In this document: positions 42,701-52,204 of the stretch, piece by piece
Layout of the letters: each line of letters opens with the position of its first letter
Position numbering within the stretch: the first letter of the stretch is position 1
NCBI GenBank assembly: GCA_964635055.1
Contig: CAZWMT010000007.1
Location: 95,182-159,181, forward strand
Source: JAEUJM01 sp964635055
GTDB taxonomy: Bacteria; Actinomycetota; Acidimicrobiia; Acidimicrobiales; DATDAH01
DNA length: 64,000 nucleotides
Direction of reading: 5' to 3'
Made by a program: the position numbers and the translations under genes
The notes under the pieces: generated by a model
Told to the model about the DNA's origin: nothing
The model's database searches: none
Seen by the model: only the letters and a program-made list of their open reading frames with translations

Positions 42701-43498
42701 TCATCCGGCGCCCTCCGCCCGGATGAGGAGGCGCCCGTCACCGTCGTTGTTGCCCGTGCCGGCTACGTCGTCGACCACCGCGGCCCGCCACCCGGCGGTG
42801 TCCAACCAGTGCAGCGCGGTCGCTCGCGGCGGCAGGGTGAGCACCGTCTCGCCCAGGTCGGCCAGCAACGCCTCGCGGGCCTCCGCCTCGCGGTCCGCGA
42901 TCGCGCCCGGTTCCCTGGTCGAGAAGGTGAGGGCGAAGCGGCTGCCCGGCGCCGACCGCTCACGGGTGGCCGAGAACAGCTCGTGGACGGTGGCCTCGGG
43001 GAGGTAGCGGAGCAGGCCCTCGGCCACGAACAGCGTCGGGAGGGCGGCGTCGTGGCCGGCACCGGCCAGTGCCGGGGACAGCCCGCCGGCGGCGAGGTCG
43101 TGGGGCACGAAGACGATCTCGTCGGCCTCGACGGCCAGTCGCGCCAGGCGCTCGCGCTTGTCGGCCTGGGTGTTGGGATGGTCGACCTCGAAGAAGGTCA
43201 CCCCCGGCGAGCGGAAGCGCAGGGCCCGGCCGTCGTAGCCGGCGCCCAGGATCACCACCTGGGTGACACCGGCCTCGAGCACGTCGAGCACCTCACCGTC
43301 GAAGAACCGGGTCCGGGCCGCCACCCACGGGAAGACGTCACCGCCCACGTCGCCCATGCCCTCGGTCAGGTCGGCGCAGAGCCGGTCGTCGGCGGCAGGG
43401 TCGCCCGTCGGCGTCGACGGCCGGTCGAGCTCGGCGCGGTGGACCGCGACGATCCGTGCGGTCAGCGAGGGCCCGTTGGTGCGCACGCCACCCATCAC
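42701..43498 (-). CDS. LCM-type SAM-dependent methyltransferase
   Basis: The product is 265 aa. VVILGAGYDGRALRF is SAM motif I of the leucine-carboxyl-methyltransferase/PPM group, VTFFEVDHPNTQADKRERL the conserved acidic strand, and LFVAEGLLRYLPEATVHEL the catalytic-face helix. Actinobacteria carry many such enzymes of unknown substrate. It stands about 100 bp before the exported hydrolase on the same strand. Confidence 0.9.
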   Translation of the reverse strand: MMGGVRTNGPSLTARIVAVHRAELDRPSTPTGDPAADDRLCADLTEGMGDVGGDVFPWVAARTRFFDGEVLDVLEAGVTQVVILGAGYDGRALRFRSPGVTFFEVDHPNTQADKRERLARLAVEADEIVFVPHDLAAGGLSPALAGAGHDAALPTLFVAEGLLRYLPEATVHELFSATRERSAPGSRFALTFSTREPGAIADREAEAREALLADLGETVLTLPPRATALHWLDTAGWRAAVVDDVAGTGNNDGDGRLLIRAEGAG

Positions 43499-43572
43499 AG
43501 CACAGCCGTCGCGGGTGGGCCCGGTCGGAGGTCGGTGGTCGCGAAACCACCCGGTCGGCCCGCGAGACGGAA

Positions 43573-44505
43573 TCAGGTGCTGGTGTCGCCACCCACGCCG
43601 AGCGCACCACGCAACGCCTCGGCCGCCCCCATCAGGCCGACGCTCTCGTAGGGCACGACGATCTTGGCGTTGTCGCTGTCGGCGAAACGGCCGAGGGTCT
43701 CGAGTTGGAGGATGGCGACCATGACCTGGTCGGGATCGGCCGACTTGATGGCGCCGTAGACGGCGCCGATGGCCTGGGCCCGCCCCTCGGCCTCGAGGAT
43801 CGCGGCCTGCCGGGCACCCTCGGCCCGCAGGATGGCCGACTGCCGCTGGCCCTCCGCGTTGCGCACCGCGGCCTGGGCCTCACCCTCGGCCACGTTGATG
43901 GCCGACGTCTGGAGCCCCTCCGACTCGAGGATCCGCGCCCGCTTCTCCTGATCGGCCTGCTTCTGCAAGGCCAGGGCCTGGAGGATCTGCGGCGGCGGGG
44001 CGATCTCGACGATCTCGATCCGGCTGATGCGGATCCCCCACTTGTCGGTGACCACCTCCATCTGCTCCTGGACGTCGGTGTTGATCCGCTCCCGCTCCGA
44101 CAGCGCCTCGTCGAGCGTCATCGTGCCGATCACGGACCGCAGCGCGGTGCGGGCCAGCGCGTCGATGGCCACGTCGAAGTTCTTCACGCTGAACAGCGCC
44201 TGCTTGGCGTCGACCACCTGCGTGAAGATGGTGGCGTTCACGGTGACCGACAGGTTGTCGCGGGTGATCACGTCCTGGCGGTCGCCCGGGACGGGGACCT
44301 CACGCATGTCGACGGTGGTGAGGGTGTCGACGAAGGGCAGGATGATGGCCAGCCCGGGCTCGTGGGTGTGGCGGTACTCACCGAGCCGCTTCACCACACC
44401 CACCTGGCCCTGCTGGACGATGTTCACCGCCCGGCGCAGGACCACCAGGAGCACGAGGACGACGAGGGCGAGGACGACCAGTCCGGCGATGCTGAAGGTG
44501 CTCAC
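43573..44505 (-). CDS. SPFH/Band 7 (stomatin-like) protein
   Basis: The product is 310 aa. One N-terminal membrane helix (LVVLALVVLVLLVVL) is followed by the Band 7 domain (VQQGQVGVVKRLGEY, PGLAIILPFVD, DVITRDNLSVTVNATIF). A coiled, Ala/Glu-rich stretch (RILESEGLQTSAINVAEGEA) mediates oligomerisation. It forms microdomain scaffolds in the membrane. The NfeD gene ends 7 bp upstream of this start, the usual partner in SPFH-NfeD operons. Confidence 0.93.
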   Translation of the reverse strand: MSTFSIAGLVVLALVVLVLLVVLRRAVNIVQQGQVGVVKRLGEYRHTHEPGLAIILPFVDTLTTVDMREVPVPGDRQDVITRDNLSVTVNATIFTQVVDAKQALFSVKNFDVAIDALARTALRSVIGTMTLDEALSERERINTDVQEQMEVVTDKWGIRISRIEIVEIAPPPQILQALALQKQADQEKRARILESEGLQTSAINVAEGEAQAAVRNAEGQRQSAILRAEGARQAAILEAEGRAQAIGAVYGAIKSADPDQVMVAILQLETLGRFADSDNAKIVVPYESVGLMGAAEALRGALGVGGDTST

Positions 44506-44511
44506 GGTCGG

Positions 44512-45069
44512 TCAGCTTTCTGTAGGGTCGATCGGTCGGTCGGTGCGCGCGTCGATCGGTGGGTCCGTGGGTACGTCGATCGGTCGGTCACCGGGTGCCT
44601 CGATCGGGAACGGCGGCAGCAGCGAGTGACCGTCGACGGGCCAGACGACGAGCGTCGTGCCCTGCACGCCGGTGACCACCACGCGGGTGTCGGCGGGGAT
44701 CGCCACATCCGAGCCGCTCACCGCCAGCCACCGCTCACCCGCCAGACGGACGTGGCCGACGTGGTGGGCATCGCCGACCTCGTCGAGGGTGAGGACCTCC
44801 TCGCCGACGAGGGTGCCGTGCACACCCCGCGCCGGGTGCCCCTCGTTGGCCCGGGGCAGCACGTTGCTCATCAACGGTCGCACCAACACGATGCCGACCG
44901 TGGCGACGAGCACGGCGAGGAGCACCTGGACGACCAGCAGCTCCGGCCACACCAGGGCCGCCAGCGCCGCGGCGAAGGCGCCCGCCGCACCGAAGAGCGC
45001 GAAGAACGCGAGGTGGCGCAACTCGACGGCCAGCAGCAGCACCCCCAGGGCAACCCAAGCGACGACCAT
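44512..45069 (-). CDS. NfeD-like membrane protein
   Basis: ATG 45069 follows GGAGGAAGG; 185 aa. Three to four hydrophobic helices (VVAWVALGVLLLAVEL, LAFFALFGAAGAFAAALAAL, VVQVLLAVLVATVGIVLV) precede a C-terminal OB-fold domain (GVHGTLVGEEVLTLDEV, VRLAGERWLAVSG). The end carries short Pro/Ile/Asp repeats (RPIDVPTDPPIDARTD). NfeD proteins work with SPFH proteins, and the next gene is one. Confidence 0.9.
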   Translation of the reverse strand: MVVAWVALGVLLLAVELRHLAFFALFGAAGAFAAALAALVWPELLVVQVLLAVLVATVGIVLVRPLMSNVLPRANEGHPARGVHGTLVGEEVLTLDEVGDAHHVGHVRLAGERWLAVSGSDVAIPADTRVVVTGVQGTTLVVWPVDGHSLLPPFPIEAPGDRPIDVPTDPPIDARTDRPIDPTES

Positions 45070-45157
45070 GGCACCTTCCTCCGTGGACACCCTACGGCCG
45101 TTGCCGCGGCGCGCCCCCGCACCGAGCGGACCGAGCCACGGGCTGCCTCGCCGTCAG

Positions 45158-45547
45158 TCAGTCGGTACCGGTGTCGAGGCGGGCGACCAGGGTCTTCGGC
45201 GCCACCTGGCGGTACGCGTCGACGCAGACGCCGGCCACCTCGTCCCAATCGGGATCGCAGTCGAGGCGGACCCCGAGCCAGCCCCGGTGACCCACGTAGG
45301 GCGGGACGAAGAACCGCTCCGGCTCCTCGTCGACCATCTCGGCCTGCACGCCAGGGGCGGCGGCCACCCACAGGGCGAGGCGACCGTCGCCGTGGTGATC
45401 GTCGTGGAACATCACGAAGCTGCGCTTGCCCCGGACGAAGAACGTCGGTGCACCGTGACTGAGGCGCTCCTCCACCTCGGGAAGGGCCAGGCAGGCCTCC
45501 CGTACCGAGGCCAGAGCGGCGGCGACGACGTCGATGGGAAACGACAC
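45158..45547 (-). CDS. MmcQ/YjbR-family protein
   Basis: GTG 45547 gives 129 aa; ATG 45610 would overlap the divergent gene start. ACLALPEVEERLSHGAPTFFV, FVMFHDDHHGDGRLALWV and YVGHRGWLGVRLD are typical of the family, which has a CyaY-like fold and probable DNA-binding role. It is divergent from the transglycosylase gene with 61 bp between the starts. Confidence 0.85.
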   Translation of the reverse strand: MSFPIDVVAAALASVREACLALPEVEERLSHGAPTFFVRGKRSFVMFHDDHHGDGRLALWVAAAPGVQAEMVDEEPERFFVPPYVGHRGWLGVRLDCDPDWDEVAGVCVDAYRQVAPKTLVARLDTGTD

Positions 45548-45608
45548 GCCACCGTGATAGTCGCTCGTAGGCGCCGGCGCGGCGCCTGCCACGCGATCAT
45601 GGACAACC

Positions 45609-46118
45609 ATGGCCTCACGGGAGGGCTCACCGCCCAGCGACGACGCGACGCACCACACCCACCCGGACGGCACGGCGCCCTTCCTGCCCGCCGCGTGGTG
45701 GGGCCTCTCGGTCCACCGCCGCCGCATCGTCGCCGGCGCGATCCTCGCCGCTCTCGTCGCGGTGCCGGTGGTCCTGGTGATCCGGGGTGGTGGCGGCAGC
45801 AGTGGCGACACCGCAGCGGCCGGCAGTGCGACCACCACCGTCGACGCCGCCGCCTACGTGGCCGCGCTGTCGCCCCAGCGGGTGCAGACCTGGGACTCGT
45901 TGGCCGAGTGCGAGTCCAGCGGCAACTGGTCGGACGACACGGGCAACGGGTTCTACGGCGGGCTCCAGTTCACGCTCGAGTCCTGGCAGACGGTCGGCGG
46001 CACCGGCAACCCCGCCGACGCCTCACGCGACGAGCAGATCATGCGGGCCGAGATGTTGGAGCAGCTGCAGGGTTGGGGCGCGTGGCCCGACTGCGCCGCC
46101 CAACTCGGCCTGACCTGA
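45609..46118 (+). CDS. Rpf-like transglycosylase, membrane-anchored
   Basis: The product is 169 aa. One membrane helix at about 38-58 (IVAGAILAALVAVPVVLVI) is followed by a short linker. The C-terminal 75 residues are the resuscitation-promoting-factor domain: WDSLAECESSGNWSDDTGNG with the catalytic Glu, YGGLQFTLESWQTVGG, and the paired Cys closing with WPDC. It cleaves peptidoglycan outside the membrane, helping growth or revival. Presence of this domain supports an actinobacterial host. Confidence 0.92.
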   Translation: MASREGSPPSDDATHHTHPDGTAPFLPAAWWGLSVHRRRIVAGAILAALVAVPVVLVIRGGGGSSGDTAAAGSATTTVDAAAYVAALSPQRVQTWDSLAECESSGNWSDDTGNGFYGGLQFTLESWQTVGGTGNPADASRDEQIMRAEMLEQLQGWGAWPDCAAQLGLT

Positions 46119-46130
46119 CCCGTCGGCTCC

Positions 46131-46379
46131 TCAGCACCCGGTGAGCCCGACCGGCTGCGCGGGCGGGAGCGGCTGTCGGGACCGGGCACGAGACCGGCCG
46201 ACGGCCTCGGCCGGAACGACGGCGGCGGGCACGACGGACGCCGCCGCCTGCCGCCGTGCTCGCCGAGCCGCCCGCCGGCCGACCCGCGCCCGGCGGGCCA
46301 GTCGCTGGGCCCCGGCATCGGCGTGGAGGGCGCCCAGGTGGTCGTGGATCAACTGGTCCATGTGGGTGGGGAAGTTCAC
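46131..46379 (-). CDS. Small Arg/Ala-rich protein
   Basis: GTG 46379 has AGGAG eight bases upstream; 82 aa. The first 20 residues (NFPTHMDQLIHDHLGALHAD) look folded, and the rest is Arg/Ala/Pro-rich. Proteins of this kind occur divergent to regulators in actinobacteria, and here the GlxA-type regulator starts about 100 bp away on the other strand. No function can be given. Confidence 0.55.
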   Translation of the reverse strand: MNFPTHMDQLIHDHLGALHADAGAQRLARRARVGRRAARRARRQAAASVVPAAVVPAEAVGRSRARSRQPLPPAQPVGLTGC

Positions 46380-46481
46380 GGGACGTTCTCCTGGCGGTGA
46401 TCGGTTGCGATGACCCGATCTTCCGTCCCGAACCGCTGACCCACCATTGACCGGAATGCCAATGTTCGCGAGTATCCAGCC

Positions 46482-47456
46482 ATGGCCTCCCAGGCACCAC
46501 GGCGCCACCTCGTCGCCGCGCTGCTCCTGCCGGGAACCACGCAATTCGAGTTCTCGGTGGCCGCCGAGGTGTTCGGCTACGACCGGTCAGACCTGGGCGT
46601 CGACTGGTACGACTTCGTGGTCTGCGCCGCCGAGCCCGGCCCGATCGACATGGGGATGGGCTACACGCTGAGCACGCCCCACGGCCTGGCCGAGGCGGAG
46701 CGGGCCGACACGATCGTCATCGTCCCCGCCGGCGAGGACCGGTTCTCGGACGACGTGCTGGAGATGCTCGTGCGGGCCCACGACAAGGGCGCCCGCCTGG
46801 TGTCGCTGTGCACCGGCGCCTTCGTGCTGGCCGCCGCCGGATTGCTGGACGACCGGCCCGCCACCACCCACTGGCTCCACGCCGACGACCTCGCCCGCCG
46901 CCACCCACGCATCCGGATCGACCCCAACGTGCTCTACGTCGACGACGGCGACATCCTCACGTCCGCCGGCACCGCCGCCAGCATCGACCTGTGCCTGCAC
47001 CTGGTGCGCAAGGACTTCGGCGCCGAGATCGCCAACCTGGTGGCCCGCCACATGGTGGTGCCACCGCACCGCGACGGCGGCCAGGCCCAGTACGTCGACC
47101 ACCCGGTGGCCGACGATCCCGGCGTCGACTGGTTCGACGAGTCGCTGGCCTGGGCCATGGAGCACCTCCGCGAGCCGATCACCATCGACGACCTGGCCTC
47201 GCGCAGTGCCATGAGCACGCGCACCTTCAGCCGCCGGTTCCGGGCGGTCACGGGCACCACGCCCCACGCCTGGCTCACCCAGCAGCGGGTGCAGTTCGCC
47301 CAGCGCCTGCTCGAGACCACCGACCGCTCGGTCGAGTGGATCGCCGACGAGTGCGGCCTGGGCACCGCGGCCAACCTGCGCCTGCACTTCCAGCGCATCG
47401 TCTGCACGTCGCCGGTCAAGTACCGCCAGGCCTTCCAGGTGCGCACCTCGGCCTGA
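46482..47456 (+). CDS. GlxA-family regulator (DJ-1/PfpI plus AraC HTH)
   Basis: The product is 324 aa. Residues 10-190 are a DJ-1/PfpI-like domain (VAALLLPGTTQFEFSVAAEV, LVSLCTGAFVLAAAGLLD with the elbow Cys, TSAGTAASIDLCLHLV). Residues 215-320 are a double AraC HTH (LASRSAMSTRTFSRRFRAVT, IADECGLGTAANLRLHFQRI). It senses an unknown signal and activates or represses target promoters. A strong hairpin follows its stop. Confidence 0.93.
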   Translation: MASQAPRRHLVAALLLPGTTQFEFSVAAEVFGYDRSDLGVDWYDFVVCAAEPGPIDMGMGYTLSTPHGLAEAERADTIVIVPAGEDRFSDDVLEMLVRAHDKGARLVSLCTGAFVLAAAGLLDDRPATTHWLHADDLARRHPRIRIDPNVLYVDDGDILTSAGTAASIDLCLHLVRKDFGAEIANLVARHMVVPPHRDGGQAQYVDHPVADDPGVDWFDESLAWAMEHLREPITIDDLASRSAMSTRTFSRRFRAVTGTTPHAWLTQQRVQFAQRLLETTDRSVEWIADECGLGTAANLRLHFQRIVCTSPVKYRQAFQVRTSA

Positions 47457-47474
47457 GCGGAATCATCCCGAACC

Positions 47475-47514
47475 GGCACCGGATCTCGGTGCCCGTGCAC
47501 CGAGATCCGGTGCC
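47475..47514. terminator. 18-bp hairpin between convergent genes
   Basis: GGCACCGGATCTCGGTGC and its exact reverse complement enclose a four-base loop (ccgt). It lies between the stops of the GlxA gene and the monooxygenase gene and could end both transcripts. No U-tract. Confidence 0.75.
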
Positions 47515-47539
47515 AGAAGCGGAACGGACCGCCGCCGCC

Positions 47540-49675
47540 TCAGGGGGCGAAGCGGTTGGGGTTGCCCTCGACGTCGGTGTCGGGGATGACCGACACGCTG
47601 GAGAAGCACATCTCGTCGACGGTGCCCTCGTTCCAGGTGACGTAGCGGGGCTCGTCCATGGTGTTGTTGGCCCGGTCCCAGGTGCACTCGAAGCGCAGGA
47701 CGTCGCCCGGCTCGATGCGGATGCGCTCGGTGGGCACGTAGTACAGCTGCCAGTCGAAGCTCCACGTGGGGATGTCGAGCAGGATGCGCTCGTCGGGCGT
47801 GCCGGGGTTCAGGGTCATGCGGTACGCGTCGCCGAACTCGTGCATGTGGCCCAGCACCGACTGCAGCGTGCCGAAGTCGCGGGCGGCCATGTCGCACGAG
47901 CTGGCGAACCGGGTTCCGTCGAGGTCGTCGTAGTCGTCGACGGTGCCGCCGCAGGCCGAGATCAGCGCGTCGGGGATGTAGCGGGCCGGGAGCCCGTAGT
48001 TCTCGGCGATCTCGTCCAGCGCCGCCTCACGGTCGCACAGCGGACCCTGCTCGGCGGGCGTGCACGGCCCCTCGGCGGGGGTGAGGTAGGTGCTGCCGGT
48101 GATCGACGTCATCGGGGTGTCCCGCGCCGCGAGCTCCTCGGGGCTGAGGGTGTCGAACACCAGCGTCGAGCGGTCGGGCGGGTTCTCGTCGTGGAAGTGG
48201 TAGTGGATCTGGTTGACGATGAAGTCGCCGGGCTCGAGGTGGATGCCGACACCCTCGGGGAACACCCGGGGCTGTTGGCCCGGCGCCCACCCGCCGATCG
48301 AGGTGACCCCCGGCGTGGCCATGTTCGAGCGGCCGAAGCAGGTCCAGCCGGCCCGTCCGTCGGCGCCGTCCAGCGCGAGCGCCTCCTCCATGCCTGCGGC
48401 CGGCACCCGGTAGACGATCGAGTGGTGCACGATCGCCTCCTCGTCGGGCTCGAAGGCCATGCCGGTGATCCACTCGCCGTCGCCCTCGGGGTCGTCGATC
48501 TCGTGGATCTGGCAGCGGTAGTCGTCCTGCACGTCCAGGTCGCCCACGTACTCGCCGCGAGAGGGCACCACCTGGTCGCGATCGAGGGGCGCGAAGGGCT
48601 CCTCGTCGGCCTCCATCGCCGTGTCGGGGTCGACGTCGAGGCCCCCGCCAGCGTCGGCCCACTCGCCGATGGCGGCGATCTCGTCGTCGGTGAGCGAGAA
48701 GTCGTGCTCGAACTCGGGGCCGAGGTCCGATGCCGGCCACGGGGGCATGTACCGGGTCCGGGTGACCAGGGCCAGGTCGTCGGCGATCGCCGCGGCGTCG
48801 CCCGCGGTGTCCAGCTCCACCGTGTGGAAGCCCGGGCCACCGTCCTCGTGGCAGCTGACGCAGCGCGACTCGAGGATGGGCTGCACGGTCTCGGCGAACG
48901 CCCCCTCGGCGAACTCGGGCGCACCCGGGCCCGTGACGTCCTGCACCGGCGGCGGCTCGTCGACGTCGGTGCGCTCGGCCACCACCTCGAGCTCGAAGCC
49001 CACCTCGTCGCCGGTGTGGGCCAGCGCGGGCACGTGGATCGGCCCGATGCCGTAGGTGGACATGAGCACCGTGCCCCGAAGCGACGCCTCGAGGCGGTCG
49101 TCGGTGACCGTGACCGTGCCCGTGAACCGGACCGGCGCGGTGGTCTCCTTGATCGTGAGGTTGCCCCGGACCGTCAGCTCGGCGGTGGTCTCGCCGTCGA
49201 CCACGTCGGGGATCCCCCGGATCCGGGTGGCCTCGAACGTGGCGAACGGGAAGTCGGTGGACTCGAGGAAGTCGTGGCGGATGCGCTTGTCCCGAAGGTT
49301 CGAGTCCGAGTCGAACTGCTCGACGTTGATCACGATCGTGCCCAGGCGACTGGCCGCCGGGTCGTCCACGTTCACGGCGATGTCGCCGGCCACCGACGGC
49401 GTCGTTCCCCGCACGGTGTTGTCCTCGCCGGCCAGGTCCTCCTCGACCACGTAGGTGAGGGTCGAGCCGTTGCCACTGGTGATGCGGTAGAGGTGCTCGG
49501 TGTCGCCGTCGAGGCCGGGCAGGGCCGGCGCGGTGACACCGATCGTCTGGGCCTCGCCGTCCTCGAGCAGCCAGGTCCACTGGTCGCGCGACGCCCACAC
49601 CGCTGCGGCCACGGCGAGGAACAGCAGGAACACGAACGGCGACCTGACGAACCTGCCCACTCGCTGCCGCACCAT
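47540..49675 (-). CDS. YceI - cytochrome c - copper monooxygenase fusion
   Basis: ATG 49675 gives 711 aa. One membrane anchor (SPFVFLLFLAVAAAVWA) is followed by a YceI-like lipocalin domain, residues about 45-250 (FPFATFEATRIRGI, LTVRGNLTIKETTAPVRF). A haem site ESRCVSCHEDGG lies at about 285. The rest is a copper type II monooxygenase of the PHM/DBH type: EAIVHHSIVYRVP (first His pair), NQIHYHFHD (His-x-His), LGHMHEFGDAY, and GTVDEMCFSSV with the Met ligand. It probably oxidises an organic substrate outside the membrane, with electrons entering through the haem. The YceI part may bind an isoprenoid. I know of cytochrome-monooxygenase fusions; the added YceI domain is unusual. Confidence 0.88.
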   Translation of the reverse strand: MVRQRVGRFVRSPFVFLLFLAVAAAVWASRDQWTWLLEDGEAQTIGVTAPALPGLDGDTEHLYRITSGNGSTLTYVVEEDLAGEDNTVRGTTPSVAGDIAVNVDDPAASRLGTIVINVEQFDSDSNLRDKRIRHDFLESTDFPFATFEATRIRGIPDVVDGETTAELTVRGNLTIKETTAPVRFTGTVTVTDDRLEASLRGTVLMSTYGIGPIHVPALAHTGDEVGFELEVVAERTDVDEPPPVQDVTGPGAPEFAEGAFAETVQPILESRCVSCHEDGGPGFHTVELDTAGDAAAIADDLALVTRTRYMPPWPASDLGPEFEHDFSLTDDEIAAIGEWADAGGGLDVDPDTAMEADEEPFAPLDRDQVVPSRGEYVGDLDVQDDYRCQIHEIDDPEGDGEWITGMAFEPDEEAIVHHSIVYRVPAAGMEEALALDGADGRAGWTCFGRSNMATPGVTSIGGWAPGQQPRVFPEGVGIHLEPGDFIVNQIHYHFHDENPPDRSTLVFDTLSPEELAARDTPMTSITGSTYLTPAEGPCTPAEQGPLCDREAALDEIAENYGLPARYIPDALISACGGTVDDYDDLDGTRFASSCDMAARDFGTLQSVLGHMHEFGDAYRMTLNPGTPDERILLDIPTWSFDWQLYYVPTERIRIEPGDVLRFECTWDRANNTMDEPRYVTWNEGTVDEMCFSSVSVIPDTDVEGNPNRFAP

Positions 49676-49773
49676 CCGACCCCCATCACTGGTGACACCG
49701 CCCGTGCCACCACTGTACGGGAGCGCGCTCACCCGCTGGAACTCGCGCTCCGGATCCGGCTGCTCGCAGGTTC

Positions 49774-52040
49774 TCAGCTGGTCCCGGGATCGATGCGGGT
49801 GATGGTGTCGGCCCCGGGGCCGGCGACCCACACCGAGCCGGCGCCGACGGTCAGGGCACCGGCGCCGCCGGGGATCTCGATGGTGTCGGTGACCTCGAGC
49901 GTCTCCGGGTCGATGCGGGCGACCGACCCGTCCTCTGTGCTCACCCAGATCGCCCCCAGCCCGGCGGCGATGAACCCGGCGCTGCCCCCGGGCACGTCGA
50001 TCGTCTCGGTGACGGTGTTCGTGGCGGGGTCGACGTGGCTCACCGCGGCGTCGCCCTCGGCCACGTCGCGACCGGCCACCCACACCACCCCGTCGCTGAC
50101 CACCACCTCGCCGGCCCCGCCCTGGCTCACGGGTATGAGCGCGGTCACCGTGTTCGTGAACCCGTCGATGCGCCGGACGATCCGGTCGTCGCCGGCGACC
50201 CAGGCGGAGCCCTCACCCACGGCCACCTCGGCGACCAGCACGGTGGGCCCCAGGACCACGCTCTCGAGCGCACCCGCGATGTCGGCCGACAACAGATCGG
50301 CCTCGCCGCCCGTCCCTTCTCGCGACAGGGTGACCCAGACGGCGCTGTCGTCCGAGGCGATCCGACCGACGGTGACCACGCCCGTCCCGCTCACCGGTCC
50401 GACCGGGAACGTCGAGCCCACCTCGAGGGTGGCCGGGTCGACGCGCGCGATCTCGTTCGTGGCGCCGAGGACAGCCAGCAGTGCCCCGTCGCTCACCGTC
50501 AGGTCGGTGGGCGCCGCCGGTAGGTCGGCGGCGGCCAGCACCTCGCCGGAGTCCGGGTCGACCTCGGACAGGCTGCCGGCCACCTGGCTCGACACGAAGA
50601 GCGAGCCGTCGAGCACGACCAGGTCACCGACCTCGCCCACTCCCGCCACGGTCAGGGTGTCGGCCACCTCGGGGGGCCGGCGGGCGACCGTCGTCGCGGC
50701 CTCCCCGTCGCCCCCGTCACCCGAGCGGGCCACTGCGACCACCACGCCCACGACGACGAGCGCGAGCACCCCGAGGGCGACCGCGAGCATCCTGCGGCGA
50801 CGGCCGGGTTCGGTCCCCGACCCGGCCGGCCCCGACCCTCCGCCCCTGGGGTCGACCTCGGACCGCTCCACGGGCGCCGGCGGCGCCGGGGCCTCCTCGC
50901 CAGGGGCACCACCGTGGATCGTCTCGGTCGGGTCGCCCACCAGGGCCGGGGGCGCTCCTGCTGCGGCGCCGCCGGGTCGGGGGCCCCGCCCGACCACGGT
51001 CACCTCAGGATCGCCTGCCGGGCCGACGCCGCCCGAGGCGACGGCGCCGCCCGACCCGCCGCTCCCGCGGGAGCCGCCGGAGACCCCGCCGCCGCCGGCG
51101 GTGCCGTCGCCGGATGCCCTCACGTCGCCGGCGGTCCTCACGTCGCCGGCGGCGGTGACATCACCGGCGCCACCGGTCGAGTCCGCGCCCGACCGGGCCA
51201 CCCGCAACTCGGTCACCGGCAGGCCCGCGTCGGCCTGCACCTGCTGAAGCTCGCGTCCGAACGCCTCGGCCGACGAGGGTCGCCCGCCAGGGTCCTTGGC
51301 CAGGGTGCGGAGGAGCAGGTCGGCCAGGCCGTCGGGGACGTCGTCGAGACGCGGGGCCGGCGCGTTCAGGACGGCACTGATCACCGCCGCCAGCGAGCCC
51401 GGGCTCGAGCCCACGAACGGCGGCGTCCCGGAGATCAGCGTGTGCAGCGTCGAGCCCAGCCCGTACACGTCGGACCGCTCGTCGGGGCGGCGGTTGTCCA
51501 GCACCTCGGGGGGCACGTGGGCCACCGTGAACGAGGCGTTCCCGGCAGTGGTGCGGGTGGCACCCTCCACCACCGCGATCCCGAAGTCCGACAGCTTCAC
51601 CTCGCCGAACGGCGCCACCAACAGGTTCTCGGGTTTCAGGTCGCGGTGGAGCACCCCGTTCGCGTGCGCCGCCGCCAGCGCGCCGGCCACCTTGATGCCC
51701 ACCACCACGGCCTCGTCCCACGGCAGGGTGCCCGATCGGTCGAGCCGGTCACCCAGCGACCCCGCCTCGAGGTACTCCATCGCGAACCAGGGGCGGCCCC
51801 GGCCGTCCACCCCCGAGTCGTGCACCGCCACCACGTTGGGGTGCCACGACAGGCTGCCCATGGCCCGGCACTCGCGCTCGAAGCGCCGCTTGGCGGTCTC
51901 GTCGATGTGGTCGGCGCTGACCACCTTGAGGGCCACCACCCGGTCGACGCGCTCCTGGTGGGCGCGCGGTAGACGACGCCGAAGCCACCGCGGCCGACCT
52001 CGACGAGGTCGGTGTAGCCCTCGATCTCCGGTGTCGCCAC
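49774..52040 (-). pseudogene. Ser/Thr protein kinase with sensor propeller, frameshifted
   Basis: GTG 52040 begins ATPEIEGYTDLVEVGRGGFG (P-loop), but the frame changes at about 51961-51968, where cgcgcgccc needs two bases fewer. The other frame then gives HQERVDRVVALKVV (catalytic Lys), VLHRDLKPENLLV, LSDFGIAVVEG and the kinase C-lobe. It continues through a Gly/Ala linker, a membrane helix (MLAVALGVLALVVVGVVVAV) and a repeat domain of PQQ/NHL-type blades (DPATLEVGSTFPV, IDPETLEVTDTIEIPG). This is a PknD-like layout with an extracellular sensor. All catalytic motifs are intact apart from the shift, so a sequencing error, phase variation or recent loss are all possible. Confidence 0.8.
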
Positions 52041-52204
52041 GTGCCGCCGTCCCTCCGTCCGCGGGCGGCACCACGATACGACACCCGCACGCGTGGCCCG
52101 CCTCGGTCCGGGCGGCCGCCGGCCATCGCCTCACGAGACTCCGACCGCGGGTCGGCCGGTCGTCGGGGGCCGACCGCACGGCCGCCCGAGGGTGCCCGCT
52201 CGGC

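Noticed and set aside
46808..51247. 1,479-codon plus-strand open frame
   Set aside because: It is antisense to the monooxygenase and kinase genes, is Arg/Pro/Ala-rich without motifs, and only reflects high GC in the third codon position of the real genes.
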